From assembly GCA_035316005.1 (NCBI GenBank), contig DATFXK010000252.1, forward strand, positions 1 through 9,734: a DNA stretch of 9,734 bases. The letters run 5' to 3'. The DNA comes from JALZAA01 sp035316005 (GTDB lineage: Bacteria > Actinomycetota > Acidimicrobiia > IMCC26256 > JACDBD01). The notes beneath the pieces are model-generated. The model ran no database searches. It was not told the origin of the DNA and saw nothing but the letters and a program-made list of their open reading frames with translations. Shown piece after piece: positions 1 to 5,633 of this stretch. Each line of letters starts with the position of its first letter. The stretch's first letter is position 1. The position numbers were made by a program, and so were the translations under genes.

Positions 1-112
1 GTACAACGTGACCCATTGGGCCGAGATGCCGCGCGGCGGTCACTTCGCCGCCATGGAGCAACCCGAGCTGTTCGTCGACGACCTGCGGACCTTCTTCCGG
101 GCGCTGCGATGA
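1..112 (+). CDS. alpha/beta hydrolase, probable epoxide hydrolase (C-terminal fragment)
   Basis: Only the last 36 codons are present; the frame starts at base 2 and ends at a TGA at 110-112. The fragment contains PRGGHFAAMEQPE followed by a helical tail with DDLRTFFRALR. In epoxide hydrolases of the alpha/beta hydrolase fold, a GGHFAA-type segment near the C-terminus carries the catalytic histidine (here the 14th visible residue), and the tail packs against the core. The enzyme would hydrolyse an epoxide (or a related ester/halide) in the cytosol. The nucleophile and cap domain lie outside the window, so haloalkane dehalogenase or another alpha/beta hydrolase remains possible. Its stop is separated by one base from the stop of the convergent NTF2-like gene. 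Confidence 0.75.
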   Translation, partial: YNVTHWAEMPRGGHFAAMEQPELFVDDLRTFFRALR

Positions 113-113
113 C

Positions 114-503
114 TCAGTAGTGGCAGCGCCACTCGACGACCTTCCGATCGTGGCCAACGCGCATTAGGTCGGCGCCCTGCTTCTGATCCCCGCCGGGAAG
201 CCCGCAGGCGTAGACGAGCACGATGCTGTCGCTGCCGACGTAGGTGTCGCGCAGGGTGTAGCGGAGCCCGCCTGTCCGGCGCAGCGCGCCCTCGATATAG
301 GCACGCAGCGCGTCGACTCCCTCGATCGTGGTCCTGGTCGGGTCGCCCGTGAGCATAGAGACGCCCGGTGAGCTGAACACGACGCCCGGGGCGAACGGCG
401 CCATGATCGTGTCGATGTCGCCGCCGTTCCATCCCTCGAGCCAATGGTGGACGAGCGTTCGGACCGTCGCGTCGTCGAGCATGCTCAAGGGACTGTCCGG
501 CAT
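114..503 (-). CDS. NTF2-like / SnoaL-type small protein
   Basis: A 129-residue protein of the cone-shaped NTF2-like superfamily (typical length 120-150). The N-terminal helix carries WLEGWNGGDIDTI (residues 21-33), followed by FAPGVVFSSPG (37-47), the usual 'WNxGDxD...FAPDVVF' pattern of SnoaL/limonene-epoxide-hydrolase-like proteins. The C-terminal half is beta-rich (VLVYACGLPGGD; DRKVVEWRCHY at the end). Members include steroid isomerases, polyketide cyclases, epoxide hydrolases and binding proteins without catalysis; this sequence does not decide between them. The ATG at 503 is preferred over an in-frame ATG at 482 because a -10-like TAGAAC lies 6 nt upstream of it, compatible with a leaderless transcript. 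It sits convergent to the epoxide hydrolase and divergent from the SDR. Confidence 0.8.
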   Translation of the reverse strand: MPDSPLSMLDDATVRTLVHHWLEGWNGGDIDTIMAPFAPGVVFSSPGVSMLTGDPTRTTIEGVDALRAYIEGALRRTGGLRYTLRDTYVGSDSIVLVYACGLPGGDQKQGADLMRVGHDRKVVEWRCHY

Positions 504-550
504 CGTCGTGTTCTAACATCTGCGTCACCAAGCGGGGGAGGGTCGACAAC
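504..550. promoter_or_regulatory. divergent promoter region between NTF2-like gene and SDR
   Basis: A 47-bp gap separates two divergently transcribed starts. On the plus strand TAACAT (514-519) matches the actinobacterial -10 pattern TAnnnT, and the purine block GGGGGAGGG (533-541) is a good ribosome binding site 9 nt before the SDR ATG at 551. On the minus strand TAGAAC (515-510) ends 6 nt before the ATG at 503, which suggests a leaderless mRNA. No convincing -35 box is visible for either direction. The two -10 candidates overlap within one inverted-repeat-like motif, so a single regulator could control both genes. Confidence 0.45.
514..527. promoter_or_regulatory. 14-bp candidate operator motif, copy 1
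   Basis: TAACATCTGCGTCA has imperfect dyad symmetry (TNAC-N6-GTNA), the size and form of many TetR-family half-site pairs. Related 14-mers occur at 3923-3936 (12 of 14 identical) and 4018-4031 (11 of 14 identical), all in non-coding or decayed DNA. It overlaps the presumed -10 elements of both divergent genes. Binding by a regulator is an inference; no regulator gene is in the window. Confidence 0.4.
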
Positions 551-1303
551 ATGCGAACGGTCGTCGTCGGCGCGTCGAGCGGGCTCGGGCGGTGCATCGG
601 GATCGGGCTCGCCCAGCGCGGCGCCCAGGTGGCGTTGCTGGCCCGCCGCAAGGCGCGCCTCGACGCCGCCGCCGAGGAGGCGGGCCCGGGAGCCCTGCCG
701 ATCGCGTGTGACGTTACCGACGAGACGTCGTCCCGCTCGGCCATCGAGGAGGCGGCCCGCGGCCTCGGCGGGATCGACGCCCTCGTGTACACGCCCGCCA
801 TCGGTCCCCTCGCCCGCCTCGTGGACGTCGACGCCGACACGTGGCGGCGCGTGTTCGACACGAACGTGACCGGCGCGGCCCGCGTCACCGCTGCCGCCAT
901 CCCGCATCTCGAAGCGAGCGCCGGCACGGCGGCGTTCCTCTCGTCCGTCAGCGCGTCGCTCACGCCGCCCTGGCCCGGGCTCGGTGCGTACATCGTGAGC
1001 AAAGCCGCGCTCGACAAGCTCGTCGAGGCGTGGCGAGCGGAGCACCCCGGGATCGGGTTCACGCGGCTCGTCGTCGGCGACTGCGGCGGCGGCGAGGGCG
1101 ACTCGCGAACGGGCTTCATCGAGGAATGGGACCTCGAGCTCGCCGCCGAGCTCGCTCCGCGTTGGCTCGAGCGCGGCTACCTGAGTGGCAGCATGATCGA
1201 AGTCGATCAGCTCGTATCGGTGGTCGACGCCGTGCTGCGGAGCGGCGCCAGCTTGTCGCTGCCGTCGGTGACCGTCGCCCCCCGTCCGAACCCCGAGGAG
1301 TAG
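551..1303 (+). CDS. short-chain dehydrogenase/reductase (classical SDR-like)
   Basis: A 250-residue cytosolic oxidoreductase with a Rossmann fold, normal length for a classical SDR. The dinucleotide motif GASSGLG is at residues 7-13, and ARRKARL (31-37) after beta-2 contains basic residues that suggest NADP preference. D54 (CDVTD) contacts the adenine, N105 (DTNVTG) is the structural/catalytic Asn, and the catalytic set is S134, Y147 and K151 (YxxxK). It would interconvert an alcohol and a ketone on an unidentified substrate. Two features are unusual: the NNAG motif is replaced by YTPA (80-83), and the usual PG after the last core strand is replaced by VVGDCGGGEG. A strong purine ribosome binding site at 533-541 supports the start. 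Its stop is 2 bp before the P450 start, so the two are probably co-translated. Confidence 0.9.
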   Translation: MRTVVVGASSGLGRCIGIGLAQRGAQVALLARRKARLDAAAEEAGPGALPIACDVTDETSSRSAIEEAARGLGGIDALVYTPAIGPLARLVDVDADTWRRVFDTNVTGAARVTAAAIPHLEASAGTAAFLSSVSASLTPPWPGLGAYIVSKAALDKLVEAWRAEHPGIGFTRLVVGDCGGGEGDSRTGFIEEWDLELAAELAPRWLERGYLSGSMIEVDQLVSVVDAVLRSGASLSLPSVTVAPRPNPEE

Positions 1304-1305
1304 TC

Positions 1306-2520
1306 ATGACCGTCACGACGGCCCCGGTGGAGTTCGATCCGTTTTCGGACGAGTTCTTCAACGACCCGTACGAGACGTATCGGCGTCTGCGCGACGAGGC
1401 GCCCGTCTACTACAGCGAGCGGTATGGCTTCTACGCGCTGTCACGCTTCGCCGACGTCCTGGCGGCGCATCGGGACTGGGAAGGGTTCTCGAGCGCGCAC
1501 GGCGTCGAGCTGTTCCTGCTTTCGAAGGACCCCGAGGAGATCGCCAGCTACCGGAACATCATCATGATGGATCCTCCGGAGCACGACCGCTTCCGAGCCC
1601 TCGTGAGTCGCGTGTTCACCCCGCGTGCGGTGACTGCGCTCGAGCCCATGATCCGTGAGGTCATCTGCAGCTTCCTGGACTCACTGAACGACGAGCTCGA
1701 GTTCGACGCCGTGGCCGACTTCGCCGCGCCGTTCCCCGTCGAGGTGATCTCCCGCATGCTCGGCGTTCCCGAGGAGCACCGCCAGGGCATCCGTCACCGC
1801 ATCGACCTGGGCCTCCATCGTGAGCCGGGTCAGACGGAGCCGAGTCAGGAGAACATGCAGGCGGTCCTCGAGAACGGGATCTACTTCCACGAGCTCACGG
1901 TCGACAAGCGCAAGAACCCCGGTGACGACATGCTGTCACGGCTCACGCAGGTCACCGTCGACCGCGGCGACGGTGTCGAGACGGGCCTCGACGACGCCGA
2001 GATCACCGGGTTCGCGACGTTGCTCGGGGGGGCGGGCGCCGAGACGGTCACCAAGCTCGTCGGCAACGCCGCCGTCCTGTTCCACCGGAACCCCGAGCAG
2101 TGGCAAAAGATCGTCGACGACCGCGAGAAGATCCCGCGCGCCGTCGAGGAGATCCTCCGCTACTGGCCGCCGTCGCAGTACCAGGGCCGGTTCTCCCACG
2201 AGGAGCGTGAGCTCGACGGCGGGACGGTCCCAGCGGGGTTCCCCGTGCTCCTCATCACCGGCGCGGCGACGCGCGACCCGCGGGCCTTCGATCGCCCCGA
2301 CGACGTCGACGTCGAACGGCAGCCGGGAATCACCATAGGGTTCGGCCACGGTGTGCACAGCTGTCTCGGGGCGGCGCTGGCGCGCATGGAGAGCCGCATC
2401 GCGATCGAAGAGCTGCTCCGCCGGTGGCAGCGGCTCGAGGTCGACGAAGCCGGCCTCCGCAGGGTGCAGATGGCCAACGTCGCCGGCTACTCGAACGTGC
2501 CGGTCCGCGCCCTTCGCTGA
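1306..2520 (+). CDS. cytochrome P450 (first)
   Basis: A 404-residue soluble bacterial P450 without a membrane anchor. The I-helix oxygen-activation motif is AGAET (residues 243-247), the K-helix ExxR is E282-R285, and the haem loop FGHGVHSCLG (346-355) places the thiolate ligand at C353. MMDPPEHDRFR (87-97) is the conserved substrate-access/C-helix segment. It should hydroxylate a hydrophobic substrate using electrons from a ferredoxin, but neither ferredoxin nor reductase is encoded here. The ATG at 1306 is chosen because GAGGAG (1295-1300) lies 5 nt upstream and the conserved N-terminus (FNDPYETYRRLRDEAPV) follows directly; the open frame continues upstream only as a shadow of the SDR. It is downstream of the SDR by 2 bp, so the SDR may oxidise the alcohol it forms. 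CYP family and substrate are not assignable by eye. Confidence 0.95.
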   Translation: MTVTTAPVEFDPFSDEFFNDPYETYRRLRDEAPVYYSERYGFYALSRFADVLAAHRDWEGFSSAHGVELFLLSKDPEEIASYRNIIMMDPPEHDRFRALVSRVFTPRAVTALEPMIREVICSFLDSLNDELEFDAVADFAAPFPVEVISRMLGVPEEHRQGIRHRIDLGLHREPGQTEPSQENMQAVLENGIYFHELTVDKRKNPGDDMLSRLTQVTVDRGDGVETGLDDAEITGFATLLGGAGAETVTKLVGNAAVLFHRNPEQWQKIVDDREKIPRAVEEILRYWPPSQYQGRFSHEERELDGGTVPAGFPVLLITGAATRDPRAFDRPDDVDVERQPGITIGFGHGVHSCLGAALARMESRIAIEELLRRWQRLEVDEAGLRRVQMANVAGYSNVPVRALR

Positions 2521-2524
2521 CCCG

Positions 2525-3829
2525 CTACCCGACGGCCTCCGGGTTGGTCGGTATCGAGGTGAGGTCGGCCGGGAAGCACAGGAACGGCTTGCCCGACTGG
2601 CCGAAGACCGGCTTGAACTTGGCGTTCTCGACCTTCAGGAACGCGAAGCAGCCGGGAGCCTGGGTGTGGGCCTTGGTCCAGTCGACGGGAGGGAGGATGC
2701 CGTCGGCGTTGTAGTTCGTCATCTTGTTGATGGCGTCGATGACCTTCTGGCGGGTGAAATCGCACCCCGCCGCCTTGAGGCCCCTCACGAACAGGTCGGC
2801 GTTGAGCCACCCGACGTATGAGTTCTCGTTCATGGTGCCGCCACTCTTCTTGATCCACTTCTCGTAGCGCTTCAGGCCGGCGGGCTTGGGCGTCGTCTGG
2901 AACGGTGCGTACGGAATCGCCAAGTAGTTCCCGTTCGCCACGTCGGCGTTCTTCTCGATGCGCTCCTGGTTGTATGCGTTCGGCAGGATCATCGGAGCAT
3001 TCAAGCCCTGCTTCTTCATCTCACGCGCGAGCGTGAACGCGCCGTTGGCATCCACAGACGGGATGACGAGGTTGACCTTCTCGTCCTTCATCTTCGATAC
3101 CTGCACGCTGTAGTCCACCGCGCCGAACGACAGGCTCGTGTCTTTGAACACGACCTTCCCCGACTTCGGGAACTTCTGGAACGTCTGCTCGATGGCGTCG
3201 GACGACCCCGATGACTGAGGCACGTTGTACGCGATCAGGCCCAGGCGCTTCTTGTTGAGCTTCTGCGCCAGCCACGCGTCTGAGTAATAGCTGGGGCCCG
3301 CGGTCTTGAGATTGAGGAACGAACCCGATTGGCCGAACAGGTTTGACGGCCCCGGATTGGCGTCCTCCGACCCCCATTCGCCGTTGATGAGCCAGCCGAA
3401 GGTGGGGATCCCCTGGCTGACGAGCAGCTCGGCACCCGAGAACAGGGACGTCGCTATGGGCAGCGCGGCGAAAACGTTGTCATCGAGCAGCCCCTGCACC
3501 TCTTGCCGGTTGTTCGCGAGGACGTCGTCGCGCTTCGACGCGAGGACGAGCTTGCGGCCGCAGACGCCGCCGGAGGAGTTGACGTAGTCGAAGTACGCCT
3601 GTGCGCCGTCGAAGGCCGGCCCCCCGGGATTGTTGCCGGTCGGGTCGTTCGACACGGTCCCGACTCCGCCGACCCGGATCTCCGAGTTCGTCACGCCCGG
3701 CTCGTTGACCGGCGGATTCTGCTGCGCGCCCGCCTCGGCGACACCGAACAGCGAGACGGTGACCAGCACCGCCACGGCCGCCACCACGGCGCGCACTCCC
3801 CGACGACTACCCACTGGACGCCCCGACAT
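2525..3829 (-). CDS. secreted ABC transporter substrate-binding protein, LivK-like (type 1 periplasmic binding fold)
   Basis: A 434-residue exported binding protein. The N-terminus has a positively charged region (RR at 9-10), a hydrophobic core (AVVAAVAVLVTVSLFGV, about 14-30) and an AGA-Q signal peptidase I site near residue 35. There is no lipobox cysteine, so it is predicted to be released rather than lipid-anchored. The mature part begins GVTNSEIRVGGVG (45-57), the usual start of the branched-chain amino-acid/amide-binding family, with FDGAQAYFDYVN (73-84) and GGVCGRKL (87-94) next. Four cysteines (C90, C356, C394, C418) could pair. Related proteins bind amino acids, aromatic acids or other catabolic substrates. 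No permease or ATPase gene is near. The ATG at 3829 is chosen because the signal peptide starts there; upstream in-frame codons to 3952 are arginine-rich and not conserved-looking. The gene is tail-to-tail with the P450, 4 bp apart. Confidence 0.9.
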   Translation of the reverse strand: MSGRPVGSRRGVRAVVAAVAVLVTVSLFGVAEAGAQQNPPVNEPGVTNSEIRVGGVGTVSNDPTGNNPGGPAFDGAQAYFDYVNSSGGVCGRKLVLASKRDDVLANNRQEVQGLLDDNVFAALPIATSLFSGAELLVSQGIPTFGWLINGEWGSEDANPGPSNLFGQSGSFLNLKTAGPSYYSDAWLAQKLNKKRLGLIAYNVPQSSGSSDAIEQTFQKFPKSGKVVFKDTSLSFGAVDYSVQVSKMKDEKVNLVIPSVDANGAFTLAREMKKQGLNAPMILPNAYNQERIEKNADVANGNYLAIPYAPFQTTPKPAGLKRYEKWIKKSGGTMNENSYVGWLNADLFVRGLKAAGCDFTRQKVIDAINKMTNYNADGILPPVDWTKAHTQAPGCFAFLKVENAKFKPVFGQSGKPFLCFPADLTSIPTNPEAVG

Positions 3830-3849
3830 CGTCGACCCCCCGTGACGAT
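3828..3849 (-). promoter_or_regulatory. small hairpin around the start codon of the binding-protein gene
   Basis: The 6-bp inverted repeat ATCGTC (3828-3833) / GACGAT (3844-3849) encloses a 10-nt loop. In the minus-strand mRNA the loop holds the G-rich ribosome binding site, and the stem includes the first two bases of the AUG. Such a fold could modulate initiation, but a 6-bp repeat can arise by chance in GC-rich DNA. Confidence 0.2.
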
Positions 3850-4028
3850 CGCTTCCGGACTGCCCCGACCGGCGCACTCCTCGAGATCCGCCTCCCAGAC
3901 CCCGCCTCGCTCGGCCGTGGTTTAACACCTGCGTCGCTCGCCTTCCAGTCACCCTGAGCCTGTCTTAGTTTCGTAAGGTCTCTGTCGGGCTGCACGCGCC
4001 GGTGGCACCGCCTGCTCTAACAGGTACG
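3830..4028. other. non-coding stretch upstream of the binding-protein gene
   Basis: About 200 bp with no credible gene on either strand. It contains two copies of the 14-bp motif (3923-3936 and 4018-4031). A locally AT-richer segment (about 3962-3978, containing TTAGTTTCGTAA) could include the promoter of the minus-strand binding-protein gene, but no clear -35/-10 pair can be assigned. A G-run (3836-3841 on the complement) 6 nt before the ATG at 3829 is the likely ribosome binding site. Confidence 0.5.
3923..3936. promoter_or_regulatory. 14-bp candidate operator motif, copy 2
   Basis: TAACACCTGCGTCG matches copy 1 (514-527) at 12 of 14 positions. It lies 94 bp upstream of the binding-protein start. 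Read on the minus strand it is CGACGCAGGTGTTAAACC, to be compared with TGACGCAGATGTTAGAAC upstream of the NTF2-like gene; both genes are transcribed in that direction. This supports shared regulation of the two units, by inference only. Confidence 0.4.
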
Positions 4029-4031
4029 TCA
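4018..4031. promoter_or_regulatory. 14-bp candidate operator motif, copy 3
   Basis: TAACAGGTACGTCA matches copy 1 at 11 of 14 positions and has the same TNAC-N6-GTNA symmetry. It is located at the 3' edge of the decayed minus-strand gene and 82 bp from copy 2, upstream of the binding-protein gene. It may be a second site for the same regulator or a relic left by the deletion that broke the neighbouring gene. Confidence 0.3.
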
Positions 4032-4389
4032 TGCGACCGACTCCGTGGTCCGCCGGCAAGGGGCGCCCGGTCGCTCGCTCCGCGGCGTGACGCCGGGCCC
4101 GGCCGGCACGATCGGCGGCAGGTCGGCCGTCGAGAGGATGCCCGGCGGTGCGGCGCACACGTACGGAATCGCGTTCACGGGGCGGTTCGCCGGCCGACCG
4201 GTCCGTCGTGGTGAGGACACCGATCGGGTCGTCGCCGCACAGGACTCCCGCGTCGACTCCCTGCATGTCGGGGTCGTACACGAGGGCTCCGGCGAGCCGG
4301 AGCGCCGGATGCCGGATCACCTCGCGCAGCGCGCGGACACCGATGTTGCCCGTCGCCCACTGCACGACCCGCAACGGCGTCCCACTCAA
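4029..4389 (-). pseudogene. remnant of dihydrodipicolinate-reductase-like NAD(P)-binding protein, internally deleted
   Basis: From a TTG at 4389 (preceded by GGAGG 4 nt upstream) the minus strand reads a clear Rossmann N-terminus: RVVQWATGNIGVRALREVI (residues 7-25), then ALVYDPDMQGVDAGVLCG and PIGVLTTTDR to about 4198. This is the start of the DapB-like family common in actinobacteria (usually about 350 residues). After that, this frame becomes arginine-rich nonsense. In a different frame, starting near 4178, the strand reads VNAIPYVCAAPPGILSTADL (to 4119), followed by PPIVPAGPG; this resembles the C-terminal end of the same family. So roughly 250 middle codons are missing and the two ends are joined out of frame around 4178-4200. 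The product cannot be functional. Family recognition of the two ends is from memory of their motifs. Confidence 0.75.
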
Positions 4390-4431
4390 CTCGCCTCCCC
4401 CCCGACGGGCGCGGCCAGCGGAAGTGGCGCA

Positions 4432-4468
4432 CTCATCAGATGAGAATTAGATTATCACCTCTGAGAGG
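4432..4468. promoter_or_regulatory. three adjacent inverted repeats, candidate operator
   Basis: Three dyads lie almost end to end: CTCATC-A-GATGAG (4432-4444, perfect 6-bp arms), TGAGAAT-TAG-ATTATCA (4441-4457, 7-bp arms with one mismatch) and CCTCT-G-AGAGG (4458-4468, perfect 5-bp arms). They cover the -10, the spacer and the start region of the minus-strand promoter and the ATG of the plus-strand acyl-CoA dehydrogenase. The block is markedly AT-richer than its surroundings. It has the layout of an operator for a dimeric repressor such as a TetR-family protein controlling the divergent genes. Confidence 0.45.
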
Positions 4469-5633
4469 GACACGGCAAGAGGCCGGCACCGACATCGCCG
4501 AGTTTCGGTCCGCGCTCCACGCGTGGCTCGACGCGCATCACGACGAGCTCGCGCCGCGGTTCGAACCTCCGGGGACGCTCGACGATCACGTCCACCAGAT
4601 GCAGCGCGTGAAGTCCATCCTCTTCGACGCGGGCTGGATGCGGTACGGCTGGCCGGAAGGCGTCGGTGGGCTGGGGGGCTCGCCGATGCTCCGCACGGAG
4701 CTCGGCGCGGCGCTGGCGGCGCGCGACCTGACCGACTCCGGGCTCTACTCCCTCGTCGAGGTGCTCGCGCCGACGGTGATCGACTTCGCGCCCGGGGAGC
4801 TCGCCGCCGAGGTCGTCCCCCGACTCCTCTGCGGGGCGGAGATCTGGTGTCAGGGATTCTCCGAGCCCGGGACGGGCAGCGACTTGGCGTCGCTGGCGTG
4901 CCGCGCAGTTCCGGACGGCGACGCACGTGCGGCATCGAGGTGGGTGATCGACGGTCAGAAGGTCTGGACCAGCCTGGCGCAGTACGCCCACCGCTGCGTC
5001 CTGCTCGCGCGCACCGGCGCGCCCGACTCGCGCCACCGCGGTATCACCGCGTTCTTCGTCGACATGGACACACCGGGCATCACCGTGACGCCGCTGGAGA
5101 TGATCAACGGTGTGCAGGAGTTCGCTCAGGTGTTCTTCGACGGCGTGATCGTCCCCGCCGACCGGATGATCGGCGAGCTCGACCAAGGGTGGGCCGTCGC
5201 GATGAGCATCCTCCCCTACGAACGCTCGTCGTGCTTCTGGCAGCGGATCGCGTTCCTCTACCGCCGGCTCCAACAGCTCGTCGAGGTGGCTCCCGACACC
5301 GAGCGCGCCGCCGCCGTGATCGGCGACGCATACGTCACCCTTCACGCGCTGCGGTCTCGATCCCGCGTCACTCAGCACCGTCTGGCCGCGGGAGAGACCC
5401 TCGGCGCGGAGACGTCGATCGACAAGGTCCTCGTCGCCACGGCGGAGCAGGTCACGTACGACGCCGCCCGGCGTGTCCTGCCGGGCCTGGTGGAGATGGA
5501 CGACAGCGGCCTCGGCGCCTTGTGGCGCAGCGAGTACCTCTATTCGCGGGCGGCCACGATCTACGGCGGAACCGCCGAAGTGCAGAGAAACATCATCGCC
5601 CGACGCCTGCTCGGCCTCGGAGGTGACGAGTGA
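4440..5633 (+). CDS. acyl-CoA dehydrogenase, FAD-binding subunit of a probable heteromeric pair
   Basis: A 397-residue ACAD of full length that introduces a 2,3-double bond into an acyl-CoA and passes electrons to electron-transfer flavoprotein. The FAD/substrate segment WCQGFSEPGTGSD is at residues 136-148, GQKVWTS at 172-178, and YGGTAEVQRNIIARRLLG at 375-392. The Glu at the medium-chain ACAD position (YEGT) is Gly here; E261 in SILPYERSS aligns with the alternative catalytic Glu of isovaleryl-CoA dehydrogenase-type enzymes. The next gene starts on its stop codon and encodes a shorter ACAD, as in the FadE26-FadE27 and FadE28-FadE29 heterotetramers of steroid side-chain degradation. The start is uncertain: the ATG at 4440 is the only usable one before residue 54, it lacks a good ribosome binding site, and the first ~17 residues read through promoter-like DNA. 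Confidence 0.9.
   Translation: MRIRLSPLRGTRQEAGTDIAEFRSALHAWLDAHHDELAPRFEPPGTLDDHVHQMQRVKSILFDAGWMRYGWPEGVGGLGGSPMLRTELGAALAARDLTDSGLYSLVEVLAPTVIDFAPGELAAEVVPRLLCGAEIWCQGFSEPGTGSDLASLACRAVPDGDARAASRWVIDGQKVWTSLAQYAHRCVLLARTGAPDSRHRGITAFFVDMDTPGITVTPLEMINGVQEFAQVFFDGVIVPADRMIGELDQGWAVAMSILPYERSSCFWQRIAFLYRRLQQLVEVAPDTERAAAVIGDAYVTLHALRSRSRVTQHRLAAGETLGAETSIDKVLVATAEQVTYDAARRVLPGLVEMDDSGLGALWRSEYLYSRAATIYGGTAEVQRNIIARRLLGLGGDE
4451..4478 (-). promoter_or_regulatory. sigma-70-type promoter of the decayed gene
   Basis: On the minus strand TTGCCG (4478-4473) and GATAAT (4456-4451) are separated by 16 bp, close to TTGACA and TATAAT. Transcription would begin near 4444 and leave about 55 nt of leader before the TTG at 4389. 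The promoter overlaps the first dozen codons of the divergent acyl-CoA dehydrogenase and the palindromes at 4432-4468. Confidence 0.5.

Noticed and set aside
485..1045. Minus-strand open frames opposite the SDR
   Set aside because: Composition is dominated by Arg, Gly and Ala, and the SDR on the plus strand explains the codon pattern.
841..1305. Upstream extension of the first P450 frame into the SDR gene
   Set aside because: The extension is an arginine-rich shadow. The ATG at 1306 has GAGGAG upstream and begins the conserved P450 N-terminus.
2521..2524. A bidirectional terminator between the convergent P450 and binding-protein genes
   Set aside because: Only 4 bp separate the stops and no hairpin with a T-run is visible around them.
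3830..3952. N-terminal extension of the binding protein to 3952
   Set aside because: It would place 41 charged residues before a standard signal peptide and overlap the 14-bp motif; the ATG at 3829 is better.
3949..4028. A short minus-strand frame starting MTYLLEQAV downstream of the decayed gene
   Set aside because: It is merely the tail of the frame left open after the deletion. It has no ribosome binding site and too few codons to judge.
4002..4443. Plus-strand open frames over the decayed gene
   Set aside because: No ribosome binding site or family features, and they are antisense to recognisable remnants on the minus strand.
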